A DNA stretch of 57,618 nucleotides from an uncultured Lamprocystis sp. (GCF_903933125.1 NZ_CAIZIZ010000148.1:1-57618); one strand, 5' to 3'. Counted from the stretch's first letter, positions 36,866-47,668 are shown. Program-made: numbers and translations. The notes: generated from the letters alone by a model not told the origin.

Positions 36866-37951
36866 ATGCGACGTCGGCAATTCATCAGGGGCGTCGGGGC
36901 CGGCTCACTCGCCCTCGGCGCGGCCGGCGGGGGCCTGCGGGCGGCCCAGGCCCGGTCCGGGCACCGGTGGCGGATGGCGACGACCTGGCCCAAGAACTTC
37001 CCGGGCCTGGGGACCGGTGCCAACCAACTGGCGGCCCTGATCGGCGCGATGAGCGGCGGGCGGGTTCAGGTTCAGGTTTATGGGGCCGGCGAGCTGGTCC
37101 CGGCGACCGAGGTCTTCGCCGCGGTCGGCCGCGGCACGGTCGAGATGGGGCACGGCTGCGCGTCCTTCTGGCCGGGTAAGGGCGCGGCCGTGCCATTCTT
37201 CTCCAGCATCCCTTTCGGCATGACCGCGCAGGAGGTCAACGCCTGGCTCTATCATGGCGGCGGACAGGCGTTGTGGGACGAGGCCTATGCGTCGTTCGGG
37301 TTGGTCCCAGCCGCCGCGGGCAATACCGGGGTCAACATGGGCGGCTGGTTCAACAAGGAGATTCGGTCGGCCGCGGACCTGTCGGGCCTCAAGCTCGGCC
37401 TGTCGGGTCTGGGCGGCGAGGTCCTCGCACGCGCCGGCGGGACCCCCATCAAGCTGCCGCCCGATGCATTGCTCACGGCGCTGCAATCCGGGGTCATCGA
37501 CGGGGCCGTGTGGGTGGGTCCTTACGCGGATCAGGCCCTCGGCCTGTACGCGGTCGCCAAGTATTATTATTACCCTGGTTGGCATGAACCGGGCACCGTC
37601 GTCGAGGCCCTGATCAACACGCAGGCGCTCGAGGCACTACCCGCGGACCTGCGCGCCATCGTCCTGAACGCTTGTAAAGTGGCCAATCAGGACATGCTGG
37701 CCGAATTCACGGCACGCAATCCGGCGGCACTGAGCACCGTCGTCACCAAGCACCAGGTCGAACTGCGGCGCTTTCCGGATGACGTGATCTGCACGCTGCA
37801 TACGCGTGCCGACGAGGTGATCGCGGGGCTGGCGCAGCAGGACGCGTTCGCGGCGAAGGTCCACGCCTCCTATAAGAAGTGTCTCGCCCAGGCCAAGGCG
37901 TGGAGCGATATCAGCGCGTTCGCCTACCTGCAAGCGCGCGATCAGGCATGA
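36866..37951 (+). CDS. TRAP transporter substrate-binding protein (DctP-like)
   Basis: Tat-type MRRRQFIRGVGAG; WRMATTWPKNFPGLGTGANQLAALIGAMSGGRVQVQVYGAGELVPATEVFAAV; no DctQM in window. Confidence 0.85.
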   Translation: MRRRQFIRGVGAGSLALGAAGGGLRAAQARSGHRWRMATTWPKNFPGLGTGANQLAALIGAMSGGRVQVQVYGAGELVPATEVFAAVGRGTVEMGHGCASFWPGKGAAVPFFSSIPFGMTAQEVNAWLYHGGGQALWDEAYASFGLVPAAAGNTGVNMGGWFNKEIRSAADLSGLKLGLSGLGGEVLARAGGTPIKLPPDALLTALQSGVIDGAVWVGPYADQALGLYAVAKYYYYPGWHEPGTVVEALINTQALEALPADLRAIVLNACKVANQDMLAEFTARNPAALSTVVTKHQVELRRFPDDVICTLHTRADEVIAGLAQQDAFAAKVHASYKKCLAQAKAWSDISAFAYLQARDQA

Positions 37952-39141
37952 CCGCGGGCCGACGTACAGTCTCGGCCGGGGATGATGCGCCCCGGTTGCT
38001 GCAGGCGCCGCCGCTCGGACTCTATGTTCACCTGCCCTGGTGCCTGCGCAAGTGCCCCTATTGCGACTTCAACTCACACGCAGTGGATGCCGAGCCGCCC
38101 TTCGCCGACTATGTGGCGCGGCTGCTGGTCGATCTGGAGCAGACATTGCGCGACCGCGCGGCACGGCGCCCGTTGCTGAGCATCTTCATCGGCGGCGGTA
38201 CGCCCAGTCTGTTTCCGGGGACCGCGATCCAGGCGCTGCTGGATGGCGTGCGTGAGTTGACGACCCTGACGGCGGATTGCGAGATCACCCTGGAGGCCAA
38301 TCCAGGCGCCGCGGATGCCGCGCGTTTCGCTGCCTATCGGCGCGCCGGTGTCAACCGGCTCTCGATCGGGGTCCAGAGCCTGGATGACACCATGCTGGCC
38401 CGACTCGGGCGCATCCATGATCCGGCGGCCGCGCGCGCCGCGGTCAGTGCGGCCCGGACCGCCGGCTTCGATCATCTGAACCTGGATCTGATGTTCGCGC
38501 TGCCGGATCAGACTCCGGCTGGCGCGCGGGCGGATCTGGATGCGGCGCTGGCGCTGGAACCGGAGCAGGTGTCCTATTACCAGCTCACGCTGGAGCCCAA
38601 CACCCCCATGCAGGCCGCGCCACCGGTGCTTCCGGACGCGGATCTGGTCGCGGATCTGGCCGCCGCCGGGGGTGAACAACTGCACGAGGCCGGGTATCGG
38701 CAATACGAGGTTTCGGCCCATGCCCGGCCGGGGCGGGCGTGTCGGCACAACCTGAACTATTGGCGTTTCGGCGACTATCTCGGGATCGGCGCTGGAGCCC
38801 ACGGCAAGCTGACCGACGCCGCCGCGGGCCGCATTTGCCGCACCGCCAAGCGCCGCCACCCGCGGGTTTACCTCGCCGCCGCCGCGCATGACCTGATCAG
38901 CAGCAGGCGGCAACTGGGCAATGAGGATCGGATCAGCGAGTTCGCGCTCAATGCCTGTCGCCTGACCCAGGGGTTCGAGCGGGGCTTGTTCGAGTCCACC
39001 ACCGGGCTGCCCTGGTCGCGGATCGCGGCGGTCGTGGCTGCCGCCGTCGCGGACGGACTCCTGCGGATGAGCGGTGATCACCTGGCGCCGACCGCCCTTG
39101 GCCGGGACTTCGGCGACGACCTGGTGTCACGCTTCCTGTAG
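37948..39141 (+). CDS. hemW: Radical SAM heme chaperone HemW (coproporphyrinogen III oxidase-like)
   Basis: LYVHLPWCLRKCPYCDFNSH; ATG overlaps upstream stop (ATGA). Confidence 0.92.
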   Translation: MTAGRRTVSAGDDAPRLLQAPPLGLYVHLPWCLRKCPYCDFNSHAVDAEPPFADYVARLLVDLEQTLRDRAARRPLLSIFIGGGTPSLFPGTAIQALLDGVRELTTLTADCEITLEANPGAADAARFAAYRRAGVNRLSIGVQSLDDTMLARLGRIHDPAAARAAVSAARTAGFDHLNLDLMFALPDQTPAGARADLDAALALEPEQVSYYQLTLEPNTPMQAAPPVLPDADLVADLAAAGGEQLHEAGYRQYEVSAHARPGRACRHNLNYWRFGDYLGIGAGAHGKLTDAAAGRICRTAKRRHPRVYLAAAAHDLISSRRQLGNEDRISEFALNACRLTQGFERGLFESTTGLPWSRIAAVVAAAVADGLLRMSGDHLAPTALGRDFGDDLVSRFL

Positions 39142-39165
39142 GCGTCCAGCGCGATCGTCGGATGT

Positions 39166-39189
39166 AGGGGCGGGTTTTAACCCGCCCCT
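39166..39189. repeat. Perfect palindrome AGGGGCGGGTTTTAACCCGCCCCT
   Basis: 11-bp arms; possible terminator for hemW; family member. Confidence 0.85.
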
Positions 39190-39247
39190 CGGCCTGCTGC
39201 GAGGGTGTGATCGGAAGTGATGTAGTTTGTTTGGGCCAGGCCTCTCG

Positions 39248-39283
39248 GTAGGATGGGCATCGCTCTCGCTCTGCCCATCCTAC
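39248..39283. repeat. Perfect 12-bp inverted repeat GTAGGATGGGCA/TGCCCATCCTAC
   Basis: Arms 39248-39259 and 39272-39283, 12-nt loop. Confidence 0.85.
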
Positions 39284-39380
39284 GCGCTGTGAAACCCAAG
39301 TTGCGATCAGCGGCTAACGATGATATCGTGCCGCGTTTCCTAGAGTTTAAGTGAGCCCGCACTGGGCGCAAAAGGGCATC

Positions 39381-39581
39381 ATGAAAGAAGGAATCCACCC
39401 GAAATACGCCGACGTCAAGGTCGCCTGCAGTTGCGGCAACGAGTTCGCAACCCGCTCCACGCTGGGCAAAGACATGCACGTCGAAGTTTGTTCCGCCTGC
39501 CACCCGTTCTACACCGGCAAGCAGAAGATCGTCGATACCGCTGGTCGTGTCGACAAGTTCCGCCGCAAGTACGCGCGCTGA
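39381..39581 (+). CDS. rpmE: 50S ribosomal protein L31 (zinc-binding C+ form)
   Basis: [64 protein letters not shown]. Confidence 0.95.
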   Translation: MKEGIHPKYADVKVACSCGNEFATRSTLGKDMHVEVCSACHPFYTGKQKIVDTAGRVDKFRRKYAR

Positions 39582-39798
39582 TCCTCCCGCGGCGCGCACT
39601 CGCGCGCCTCCCAGGCGGCCACTGCGGAAAAATTCATTCGAGATGCTAGTCAACCTGGCATCTCTTGTACTGTATCCGCTCGATATCATCGCCTCGGGCG
39701 CCGATTTCGTTATCTAGAGCGACGGGCCTGCGGAGCCTCTCATGTGCCACCGCGCTTGGGGCTCTCCTTAGCCCCAGCCGATCGGTGGTGGCCCGTCG

Positions 39799-40785
39799 CT
39801 ACAGCATATGCTTGATCGCCTCTGCCTCGTCGGTCAGTTCCTTGAGCGTGATATTGATCTTCTCGCGACTGTAGGCGTCGATTTCCAGGCCTTCGATGAG
39901 CTTGAAGGATCCGCCCTTGCACTCGCAGGGTTGGCCGAACACGATCCCCGCCGGAATGCCGTAAGCTCCATGCGACGGAATGCCCATGGTGACCCAGCCA
40001 TCGGCGCCGAGGATCCAATCGTGCACGTGGTCGATGGCGGCATTGGCCGCGGACGCGGCGGAGGACAGGCCGCGGGCTTCGATGATGGCGGCGCCGCGCT
40101 TGCCGACGGTCGGCAGGAAGACGTCGTTATACCAGGTCTGATCGTTGATCAGGTCCTTGACGCTCTCGCCGTTGGACGTGGTGAAGCGGTAGTCGGCAAA
40201 CATCGTCGGTGAATGATTGCCCCACACCACCAGTTGCTTCAGGGACGATACGTCACGGCCGATCTTGGCGGCGAGCTGCGACAGGGCGCGGTTGTGATCC
40301 AGGCGCAGCATGGCATGGTAGTTGTCGGGGTTGGTGCGGCCGACCTTTTTGGCCGCCGAAGCGGCGATCAATGCATTGGTATTGCAGGGGTTGCCGACCA
40401 CCAGCACCCGCACGTCTTCCTTGGCGTTTTCGGCAATCGCCTTGCCCTGCACGGTGAAGATGGCGCCGTTGGCGCTCAGCAGATCGGCGCGCTCCATGCC
40501 CTTGGTGCGTGGCCGGGCGCCCACCAGCAGGCAGACGTCGGCATCCTTGAAGGCCACATTGGGGTCATCGGTGGCCGTCATGCCGGCCAGCAGCGGGAAA
40601 GCGCAGTCGTCCAGTTCCATCATCACGCCCTGCGCGGCCTGCTGCGCCTGCGGCAGGTCGAGCAACTGCAGGATGACCGGCTGGTCTTTGCCGAGCATTT
40701 CGCCGGAGGCGATGCGAAACAGCAGGCTATAAGCGATCTGGCCAGCGGCGCCGGAAACGGCAACGCGCATGGGGGCTTTAGACAT
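39799..40785 (-). CDS. mdh: Malate dehydrogenase
   Basis: [45 protein letters not shown]. Confidence 0.95.
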   Translation of the reverse strand: MSKAPMRVAVSGAAGQIAYSLLFRIASGEMLGKDQPVILQLLDLPQAQQAAQGVMMELDDCAFPLLAGMTATDDPNVAFKDADVCLLVGARPRTKGMERADLLSANGAIFTVQGKAIAENAKEDVRVLVVGNPCNTNALIAASAAKKVGRTNPDNYHAMLRLDHNRALSQLAAKIGRDVSSLKQLVVWGNHSPTMFADYRFTTSNGESVKDLINDQTWYNDVFLPTVGKRGAAIIEARGLSSAASAANAAIDHVHDWILGADGWVTMGIPSHGAYGIPAGIVFGQPCECKGGSFKLIEGLEIDAYSREKINITLKELTDEAEAIKHML

Positions 40786-40857
40786 AGGTCACTCCGGTGG
40801 TCAGCAGTGTGGTTAAGGTTGTTCGATGGGGGTTGATCATTGCACCCGAAACGCTAT

Positions 40858-41511
40858 TCACTTTATGAGTTTTGTCAATCCTGTCGATTGCCTTGGCGCG
40901 TCGCCGTCGTCTGCGTTGAGCAAGCGCTCCAGTTCCGCGATGTCGGCCCCCCGCTCGGGGCGCTCGGTCACCGGATCGAGCGGCGGGTTGCGTTGCGCGG
41001 CGCGCGGCAGCACAATCAGCTCGATCGGCGTGGTTCCGGCCACGAACCGAAACACCGGGTGGGCACGGCGCTCGCCCCCACCATAACGAAACAGATGTTC
41101 GTGCTGTTGCCAGGGAATGCGCTGCTCCATGAGCGCGAACACTAGGTCCTCCGAACAGTCCGCGTGCAGACAGAGTTGCACCCCCGCGTCCACCTGGCCG
41201 GATCCCCGCAGGACTGGACCAACGAGGCGCGGACTGAAGGAGCGGAAGGTACGCATCGCCTGGAGCGCGTCGGAGCGCAACCGCAGGACATCACGCGCAT
41301 GAGCATCGCCCTGAAAAAGTCTGCGTTGGGTCAGCAGCGCATCCGCAATCGCCTCCTTGGTCGGCCAACCGCGGCGATCAAGCACGCCGGTGCGTTCGGC
41401 GGCCTTGCGGCGTGCCCGATCGAAGTCCGCTTCCCCCTGTTCGACCATGATGCGGGCGGCCTCGTAGGCCATCCGCTCACGCGACGCTTGCGATCGGTCT
41501 CGTCCCGCCAT
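40858..41511 (-). CDS. Nucleotidyltransferase-like conserved hypothetical protein
   Basis: MAGRDRSQASRERMAYEAARIMVEQGEADFDRARRKAAERTGV; start 41511. Confidence 0.65.
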   Translation of the reverse strand: MAGRDRSQASRERMAYEAARIMVEQGEADFDRARRKAAERTGVLDRRGWPTKEAIADALLTQRRLFQGDAHARDVLRLRSDALQAMRTFRSFSPRLVGPVLRGSGQVDAGVQLCLHADCSEDLVFALMEQRIPWQQHEHLFRYGGGERRAHPVFRFVAGTTPIELIVLPRAAQRNPPLDPVTERPERGADIAELERLLNADDGDAPRQSTGLTKLIK

Positions 41512-41693
41512 CCGGCACCTCGACTGACTCAGACTGGGTTCACCGCGCCGCCATGCACCCGCATGCGCCTGCTCACCGCGCCCGGTGCCGACAGCGGCGA
41601 CACCACGACGGCGCAGTTTGATATATTTCGCGGGAAATCCCGTCATTCTGATGTAGGCTTTACGCGCGCACCGCCAGCTTAACAGAGAATCCT

Positions 41694-42767
41694 ATGTTCG
41701 GTCTCCGACCTAAGAGCAAGGCCCTGCTGGGCATCGACATCAGCTCGACCGCGATCAAGCTGATCGAGCTGTCGCACAGCGTTGGGTCGACCACGGCCCT
41801 CTATCGGGTCGAGACCTTCGCCATCGAGCCGCTGCCGAACAACGCGGTGGTGGAAAAAAAGATCGCCGATGCCGACGCGGTCGGCCAGTGCATCCAGCGG
41901 GCCGTGATGCGCTCCGGCACCAAAACCAAGCGGGCCGCGGTCGCGGTCTCGGGCTCAGCCGTCATCACCAAGGTGATTTCGATGTCCGCCGCGCTGTCCG
42001 AAGCGGAGATGGAAACACAAATTCAGTTGGAAGCGGATCAGTACATCCCCTATCCCCTGGAGGAGGTCAACATCGATTTTGACGTACTGGGACGTTCTCA
42101 GGCGAGTGCGGACATGGTCGACGTCCTGCTGGCCGCCTCCCGCCGCGAGAATGTGGACGATCGCGTGAACGCCCTCGAGACCGCGGGTCTGATTGCCGCC
42201 GTGGTCGATGTGGAGGCTTACGCCATCGAGAACGCCTGCGCCCTGATCATGGGTGAGCATGGCGACGAACGCGCCGAGCAGACGGTCGCCATCGCCGATG
42301 TGGGCGCTTCGACAACCACACTGCATGTGCTCCACGATGGGCAAGTCGTCTACACCCGCGAGCAGAACTTCGGCGGCCAACAGTTGACCGACGAGGTGCA
42401 GCGCCGCTACGGCCTGCCGCGCGATCAGGCTACCCAGAAGATACTCGACGGCGATGTCGCCGAGAATTACGACACGGAGGTCCTGGGTCCGTTCAAAGAG
42501 GCCCTGGCGCAGCAAATCGGTCGGGCGCTCCAGTTCTTCTACTCGGGGACCACCTTCAGCCGGGTCGATCAGATCATCCTGGCCGGCGGGGCCGCCGGCA
42601 TCCGCAAAATCGATGAACTGGTCGAAGAGCGACTGGGACTGCGGACCATCGTGGCGAATCCCTTCACCCAAATGACACTCTCGCCCCGGATCAAGGCACA
42701 GGAACTCATGCGTGAGGCGCCAGGCATGATGGTTGCGGTCGGTTTGGCCCTGCGAGGATTCGACTGA
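41694..42767 (+). CDS. pilM: Type IV pilus assembly protein PilM
   Basis: KALLGIDISSTAIKLIELS; actin-like; start of pilMNOPQ. Confidence 0.93.
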   Translation: MFGLRPKSKALLGIDISSTAIKLIELSHSVGSTTALYRVETFAIEPLPNNAVVEKKIADADAVGQCIQRAVMRSGTKTKRAAVAVSGSAVITKVISMSAALSEAEMETQIQLEADQYIPYPLEEVNIDFDVLGRSQASADMVDVLLAASRRENVDDRVNALETAGLIAAVVDVEAYAIENACALIMGEHGDERAEQTVAIADVGASTTTLHVLHDGQVVYTREQNFGGQQLTDEVQRRYGLPRDQATQKILDGDVAENYDTEVLGPFKEALAQQIGRALQFFYSGTTFSRVDQIILAGGAAGIRKIDELVEERLGLRTIVANPFTQMTLSPRIKAQELMREAPGMMVAVGLALRGFD

Positions 42768-43342
42768 TGGCACGCATCAATCTACTTCCCTGGCGCGAGG
42801 CCGAACGGCGGCGGCGGCGCCGCGACTTCGCCATCCTTGGTGGCGTGAGCCTGGGGCTGGCGCTGGTCGTCGCCGCGGCGGTGCATTTTCAGGTCGAGGC
42901 CTGGATCGGCGCCCAACAAGCGAGAAATCAATTCCTCGACGAACAGATCAGCCAACTCAATCGCCAGATCAAAGAGATCCAGACCTTGGAGGAGACCAAG
43001 GCCAATCTCCTGGCGCGCATGAATATCATCCAGCAACTGCAACAGAGTCGCCCGGAGGTCGTCAGGCTGTTTGACGAACTGGTCAATGCCATGCCCGAAG
43101 GGGTCTTTCTGACCCGGATGGAACAGACCGGCCGCAGTGTCGTGCTCGAGGGCCGGGCCCAATCGAATGCGCGTGTCTCCGCCTTCATGCGCAGCGTCGA
43201 GGGATCCGCCTGGATCGGTAACCCGCGCCTCCTGCTGATCGAGAACAAGGACAAGACCGGCACCGGCCTCAGTCATTTCCGCTTGTCATTCGACCAGATA
43301 CAACCGGGAGTCGCGGCCGGCGACGCGGCGAGCCCGACGTGA
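42767..43342 (+). CDS. pilN: Type IV pilus assembly protein PilN
   Basis: MARINLLPWREAERRRRRRDF. Confidence 0.93.
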   Translation: MARINLLPWREAERRRRRRDFAILGGVSLGLALVVAAAVHFQVEAWIGAQQARNQFLDEQISQLNRQIKEIQTLEETKANLLARMNIIQQLQQSRPEVVRLFDELVNAMPEGVFLTRMEQTGRSVVLEGRAQSNARVSAFMRSVEGSAWIGNPRLLLIENKDKTGTGLSHFRLSFDQIQPGVAAGDAASPT

Positions 43343-43413
43343 CGTCCTGACCCCGACGATCCGCCAGTCACGACGCAACCAGGCAAGACTCAACCGACTC
43401 ACCAGAATCCCTC

Positions 43414-44019
43414 ATGGACCTGCGCGACCTCAACGAACTCGACCTGAATAACATCGGCGAATGGCCGTCGGCGATCAAGGCGCTCGTGATCCTGATCGGC
43501 TGCATCGCCATCGGCGGGGCGGTTTACTATCTGGACACGCAGAACCAGCTCTTGCGCCTGGACCAGGAGCGCGCCAAGGAACTGGAGCTGCGCCAGACCT
43601 TCGAAACCAAGCAACGCAAGGCCGCCAATCTCGATGCCTATCGGCAGCAGCTCGAAGAGATGAAAGAATCCTTCGGCGCCATGCTGCGCCAACTGCCGGA
43701 CAAGACCGAGGTTGCCGCGCTGCTGGTCGATGTCTCGCAGACCGGGCTGGCCGCGGGGCTGGAGTTCGAGCTGTTCCAACCCGAGGGAGAGCAATCGAAG
43801 GACTTCTACGCGGAACTGCCGATCAACATCCGGGTCACCGGCCGTTATCACGAGTTCGGCCGCTTCATCAGCGGTCTCGCCGCCCTGCCGCGGATCGTGA
43901 CCATCCATGACGTGAAGATTTCCAATCCTGGGGGCGAGCGGGGGGCAGCGGACGCTAAGCTGCTGCTGCAGGCCCAAGTCAAGACCTATCGGTACCTGGA
44001 CGAGGCGGCGACCAAATGA
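43414..44019 (+). CDS. pilO: Type IV pilus assembly protein PilO
   Basis: MDLRDLNELDLNNIGEWPSAIKALVILI; order. Confidence 0.92.
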   Translation: MDLRDLNELDLNNIGEWPSAIKALVILIGCIAIGGAVYYLDTQNQLLRLDQERAKELELRQTFETKQRKAANLDAYRQQLEEMKESFGAMLRQLPDKTEVAALLVDVSQTGLAAGLEFELFQPEGEQSKDFYAELPINIRVTGRYHEFGRFISGLAALPRIVTIHDVKISNPGGERGAADAKLLLQAQVKTYRYLDEAATK

Positions 44020-44621
44020 CAGCGCCTGTACACTTTCCGCGGCGGGTTCTCGCGGTGCTCCCGACCGCGGGCGGTGCCCGCTCCCGCGGGTTCCGGCGTG
44101 TCCGGCTTCTGCGGCTGCTCGTTCCCGTGCTATTGTCGGTGCTGTTCGCGGGCTGTGGCGGGGCGGACAAGAGTGACTTGGAGGAGTATGTCCAGAAGGT
44201 CAAGGCGCGTGATCCGGGTCCGATCGAGCCGCTCCCGGACATCAAGCAGATCAACACCTTCGTCTATGAGCCCGCCGAGCGTCGGGACCCCTTCGTGGTC
44301 GACGTGCGCGGCGGCGATCTGCCGGCCGCCGCGCCGGGCAACAGCCTTGCGCCTGACCCGCTGCGGCGCAAGGAAGAACTGGAGGGGTTCGCACTCGACG
44401 CCTTGCGGATGGTGGGCACCCTGGAACAGAACCAGACCCGGTGGGGGCTGATCCGCGGACCCAATGGTATTCTGCACCGCGTGCGCGTCGGCAACTACCT
44501 GGGGATGAACAATGGTCAGATTATCAACATCAGCGACGAAGCGATCCAATTGACCGAGATCGTGTCGGAAGGCCCCGGCGAATGGCGTGAGCGCCAAGCG
44601 ACGGTCCAGCTCAGCCAGTAA
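44016..44621 (+). CDS. pilP: Type IV pilus lipoprotein PilP
   Basis: FAGCGGADKSDLEEYVQKVKARDPGPIEPLPDIKQINTFVY. Confidence 0.92.
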   Translation: MTAPVHFPRRVLAVLPTAGGARSRGFRRVRLLRLLVPVLLSVLFAGCGGADKSDLEEYVQKVKARDPGPIEPLPDIKQINTFVYEPAERRDPFVVDVRGGDLPAAAPGNSLAPDPLRRKEELEGFALDALRMVGTLEQNQTRWGLIRGPNGILHRVRVGNYLGMNNGQIINISDEAIQLTEIVSEGPGEWRERQATVQLSQ

Positions 44622-44641
44622 CCCTTGGAGGGCAAGCCGCG

Positions 44642-46897
44642 ATGAACAGCCCAGGTCCCGTGAACGCGTGCCGGCGGCCTCGCCATGGACGACCCTACCT
44701 GGTCAGCCGGGTCGGATGGCCGGCTTGGCTGCTATTGGCCATGATGGTCATGATCACCGCGGCTCCGGCATGGGCGGTCGACCTGCGTACCGTCGAATTT
44801 GCCGCACTCCCCGGCAACCGGGTCGAGATCCAACTGGACTTCTCCGGGCCGGTCAGCGCGCCCCAGACCTTCGCGACCGAGAATCCGGCGCGCATCGCGC
44901 TGGATTTCGAAGGCGTCACCAGTAAACTCGACCGCAAAGCCATCCCGATCGGTGTTGGCGCAGTGCACAGCCTGGTGGCGGTGGAGGCCAGCAATCGCAC
45001 GCGCGTCGTGGTCAATCTGAACGACTCGGTCCCCTACGAGGTCAGCGCCAACGGCAATAAGGTCACCCTGAAAATCAATACCCAGGGCGGTGACGTGGCG
45101 CCCCCGCCGCCGCCGGCCGCGGCGGTGCCCGGGGTACCGGACACGGCTCCGCCGCGACCGGCTGCCGGTTCGCGGCGCGCGGCGGCGAGCTCGGTGCCGT
45201 CGCCCGCGCGCTCCGCGGGGGCCGGCGGCGCGGTGCGTGACATCGATTTTCGGCGCGGCGACGGCGGCGAAGGACGCGTGATCATCAAACTCCCCAGTGC
45301 GCAGACCCGGGTAGCCGTGCGCGAACAGGCCAAGCATGTCTTCATCGACATCTATGACAGCACGCTCCCGCAGCGTTTATTTCGGCGTCTGGATGTAACC
45401 GACTTCGCCACCCCGGTGATCGCGGTGGAGGCGAAGCCGGACGGCCGCAACGTTCTGATCGATATCCAGACCGGCACCGATTTTGACTATCTGGCCTATC
45501 AGACTGATGACTTGTTCACCCTGGAGTTTCGCTCCCTGACGCCGGCCGAAAAAGAGCAGCTCGAGAAACAGAAAGTGGTCTACACCGGCGATCGGCTGTC
45601 GCTCAACTTCCAGGATATCGAGGTCCGCGCCGTCCTGCAGTTGCTTGCCGATTTCACCGGCCTCAATCTGGTTGCGAGCGATACAGTGCGCGGTAACATC
45701 ACGCTACGCCTCAAGAACGTTCCCTGGGATCAGGCGCTGGATATCATCCTCAGGTCCAAAGGACTGGCCATGCGGCAGACCGGCAACGTCATCATGGTCG
45801 CTCCGAGCCAGGAGTTGGCGGCCCAGGAAAAGCTGGAGCTGGAGTCGCAGAAGCAGATCGAGGAACTCGCCCCGCTGCGATCTGAATTTATTCAAGTCAA
45901 CTACGCCAAGGCCGCGGAACTCTCGGCTATGCTCAAGTCCGAGGGCAGCAACATGCTCTCCGAGCGCGGCAAGGTGTCGGTGGATGCCCGCACCAACACG
46001 CTCCTGGTTCAGGACACCACGGCCAAGCTTGAGGATATCCGCAAGATCGTCGGGCGTCTTGATGTCCCTGTCCGTCAGGTGATGATCGAGTCGCGCATCG
46101 TGATTGCCAACAACGATTTCTCTCGCGATCTGGGCGTGCGTTTCGGCTACACCCGTTGGCAGGAAAGCCTTAGAAAGAAGAGTTTCAATGAGGTGTCAGG
46201 CGGCATTCCCGGCGAATGGGACGGCACCGCATCCGTCCACAACGCGCGCGATCCCGCGGTGGCTGGTGTGGGGACCATGATGAGTCCCGCCGACACGGTT
46301 CCGCTGCTGGTGAGCCTGCCTGCCGTGGACCCGTCCGGAGCCATCAATTTGCTGATCGGCAAAGTCGGATCTTACCTGCTCCAACTGGAGCTCTCGGCCA
46401 TGCAGCGCGAAGGCCGCGGCGAGATCATTTCCAGTCCCCGGGTCATCACCTCCGATGCCAAGCAGGCAACGATCAAGGTCGGTCAGGAGATTCCCTATCA
46501 GGAAAACGCGGGCGGCGGCGGCGGCGCCACCACCACCTCGTTCAAGGAAGCCCTGCTGCAATTGGACGTCACGCCGCAGATCACTCCGGACGATCGCATC
46601 ATCATGGATCTGAAAGTCAACAAAGATAACCCGGACTTCTCGCGCGAGGTGCTCGGTGTACCCCCGATCGATACCCGTTCGGTGGAGACGACGGTCCTGG
46701 TCGACAATGGTGAGACCGTGGTCTTGGGCGGGGTCTACGAACGGAATAAGACCTTCAACAAGGAGCAGGTGCCCTGGCTTGGTGACGTCCCGGTGCTCGG
46801 GCGGCTCTTCAAGCGAGAGGCGCGGCAGGACAACAACACCGAACTCCTGATCTTCGTAACCCCAAAAATCCTGCGGGGAGACATGGTTCGCAATTGA
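44642..46897 (+). CDS. pilQ: Type IV pilus secretin PilQ
   Basis: AMIN domains, LSLNFQDIEVRAVLQLLADFTGLNLV, secretin domain VPWLGDVPVLGRLFK. Confidence 0.95.
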   Translation: MNSPGPVNACRRPRHGRPYLVSRVGWPAWLLLAMMVMITAAPAWAVDLRTVEFAALPGNRVEIQLDFSGPVSAPQTFATENPARIALDFEGVTSKLDRKAIPIGVGAVHSLVAVEASNRTRVVVNLNDSVPYEVSANGNKVTLKINTQGGDVAPPPPPAAAVPGVPDTAPPRPAAGSRRAAASSVPSPARSAGAGGAVRDIDFRRGDGGEGRVIIKLPSAQTRVAVREQAKHVFIDIYDSTLPQRLFRRLDVTDFATPVIAVEAKPDGRNVLIDIQTGTDFDYLAYQTDDLFTLEFRSLTPAEKEQLEKQKVVYTGDRLSLNFQDIEVRAVLQLLADFTGLNLVASDTVRGNITLRLKNVPWDQALDIILRSKGLAMRQTGNVIMVAPSQELAAQEKLELESQKQIEELAPLRSEFIQVNYAKAAELSAMLKSEGSNMLSERGKVSVDARTNTLLVQDTTAKLEDIRKIVGRLDVPVRQVMIESRIVIANNDFSRDLGVRFGYTRWQESLRKKSFNEVSGGIPGEWDGTASVHNARDPAVAGVGTMMSPADTVPLLVSLPAVDPSGAINLLIGKVGSYLLQLELSAMQREGRGEIISSPRVITSDAKQATIKVGQEIPYQENAGGGGGATTTSFKEALLQLDVTPQITPDDRIIMDLKVNKDNPDFSREVLGVPPIDTRSVETTVLVDNGETVVLGGVYERNKTFNKEQVPWLGDVPVLGRLFKREARQDNNTELLIFVTPKILRGDMVRN

Positions 46898-47143
46898 CCG
46901 GAACAATCGCCATGGGGGTGACTGTCCCGGTCAAACGAGAATCACTGCTGTGATCGTTGCTGCCGTCGGGGTCGCGACGCAGGATCTGGCGTAAATATTG
47001 CTTTAAGCAGGCGTTCACAACGCTCGCTACAGGGCCGGATGGCCGGCGACGACACCGGCGCGGCCGTGGCGCAGGCTTCCTGAATCGCCCGGCATTGCGC
47101 TTAAGCCTTGCCCATCGGGTCAAAATCTGGCATATGTGTAGAG

Positions 47144-47668
47144 ATGATACGAGCGCAGAACATTTTCCTCGTGGGCCCCATGGGGGCCGGCAAAAGTACC
47201 GTTGGTCGACAACTCGCGGAATCCTTGTCTTACACCTTCAAGGACAGCGATCATGAGATCCAGCGGCGCACCGGCGTGGATATCTCGACCATCTTCGAAT
47301 ACGAGGGTGAGGAGGGGTTCCGCGCTCGAGAGCGCCAGGTGATCGAGGATCTGGTGGCGGAGGAGCGCATCGTGCTTGCCACCGGCGGCGGTGCCGTGCT
47401 CAACGCCGATACCCGGCAGAGCCTGGCCGCCCGCGGCGTGGTGATCTACCTGCACTGCACCCCGGAGCAACAGCACAGCCGGACCTCCCGCGACCGCGGT
47501 CGACCGCTGCTGCAAACCGATGATCCGCTGGAGCGGCTGCGTGAACTGATGGAAGAGCGCGACCCGCTGTATCGGCAGGTCGCGGACCTGGTCGTCTCCA
47601 CCGAAAAACGCGGCACCGCCTCGGTCGTCAAAGAGATCCGCCGCCGACTCGAGTCGGAAGAGACGTAG
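47144..47668 (+). CDS. aroK: Shikimate kinase
   Basis: NIFLVGPMGAGKSTVGRQLAESL; DSDHEIQRRTGVDI. Confidence 0.95.
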   Translation: MIRAQNIFLVGPMGAGKSTVGRQLAESLSYTFKDSDHEIQRRTGVDISTIFEYEGEEGFRARERQVIEDLVAEERIVLATGGGAVLNADTRQSLAARGVVIYLHCTPEQQHSRTSRDRGRPLLQTDDPLERLRELMEERDPLYRQVADLVVSTEKRGTASVVKEIRRRLESEET

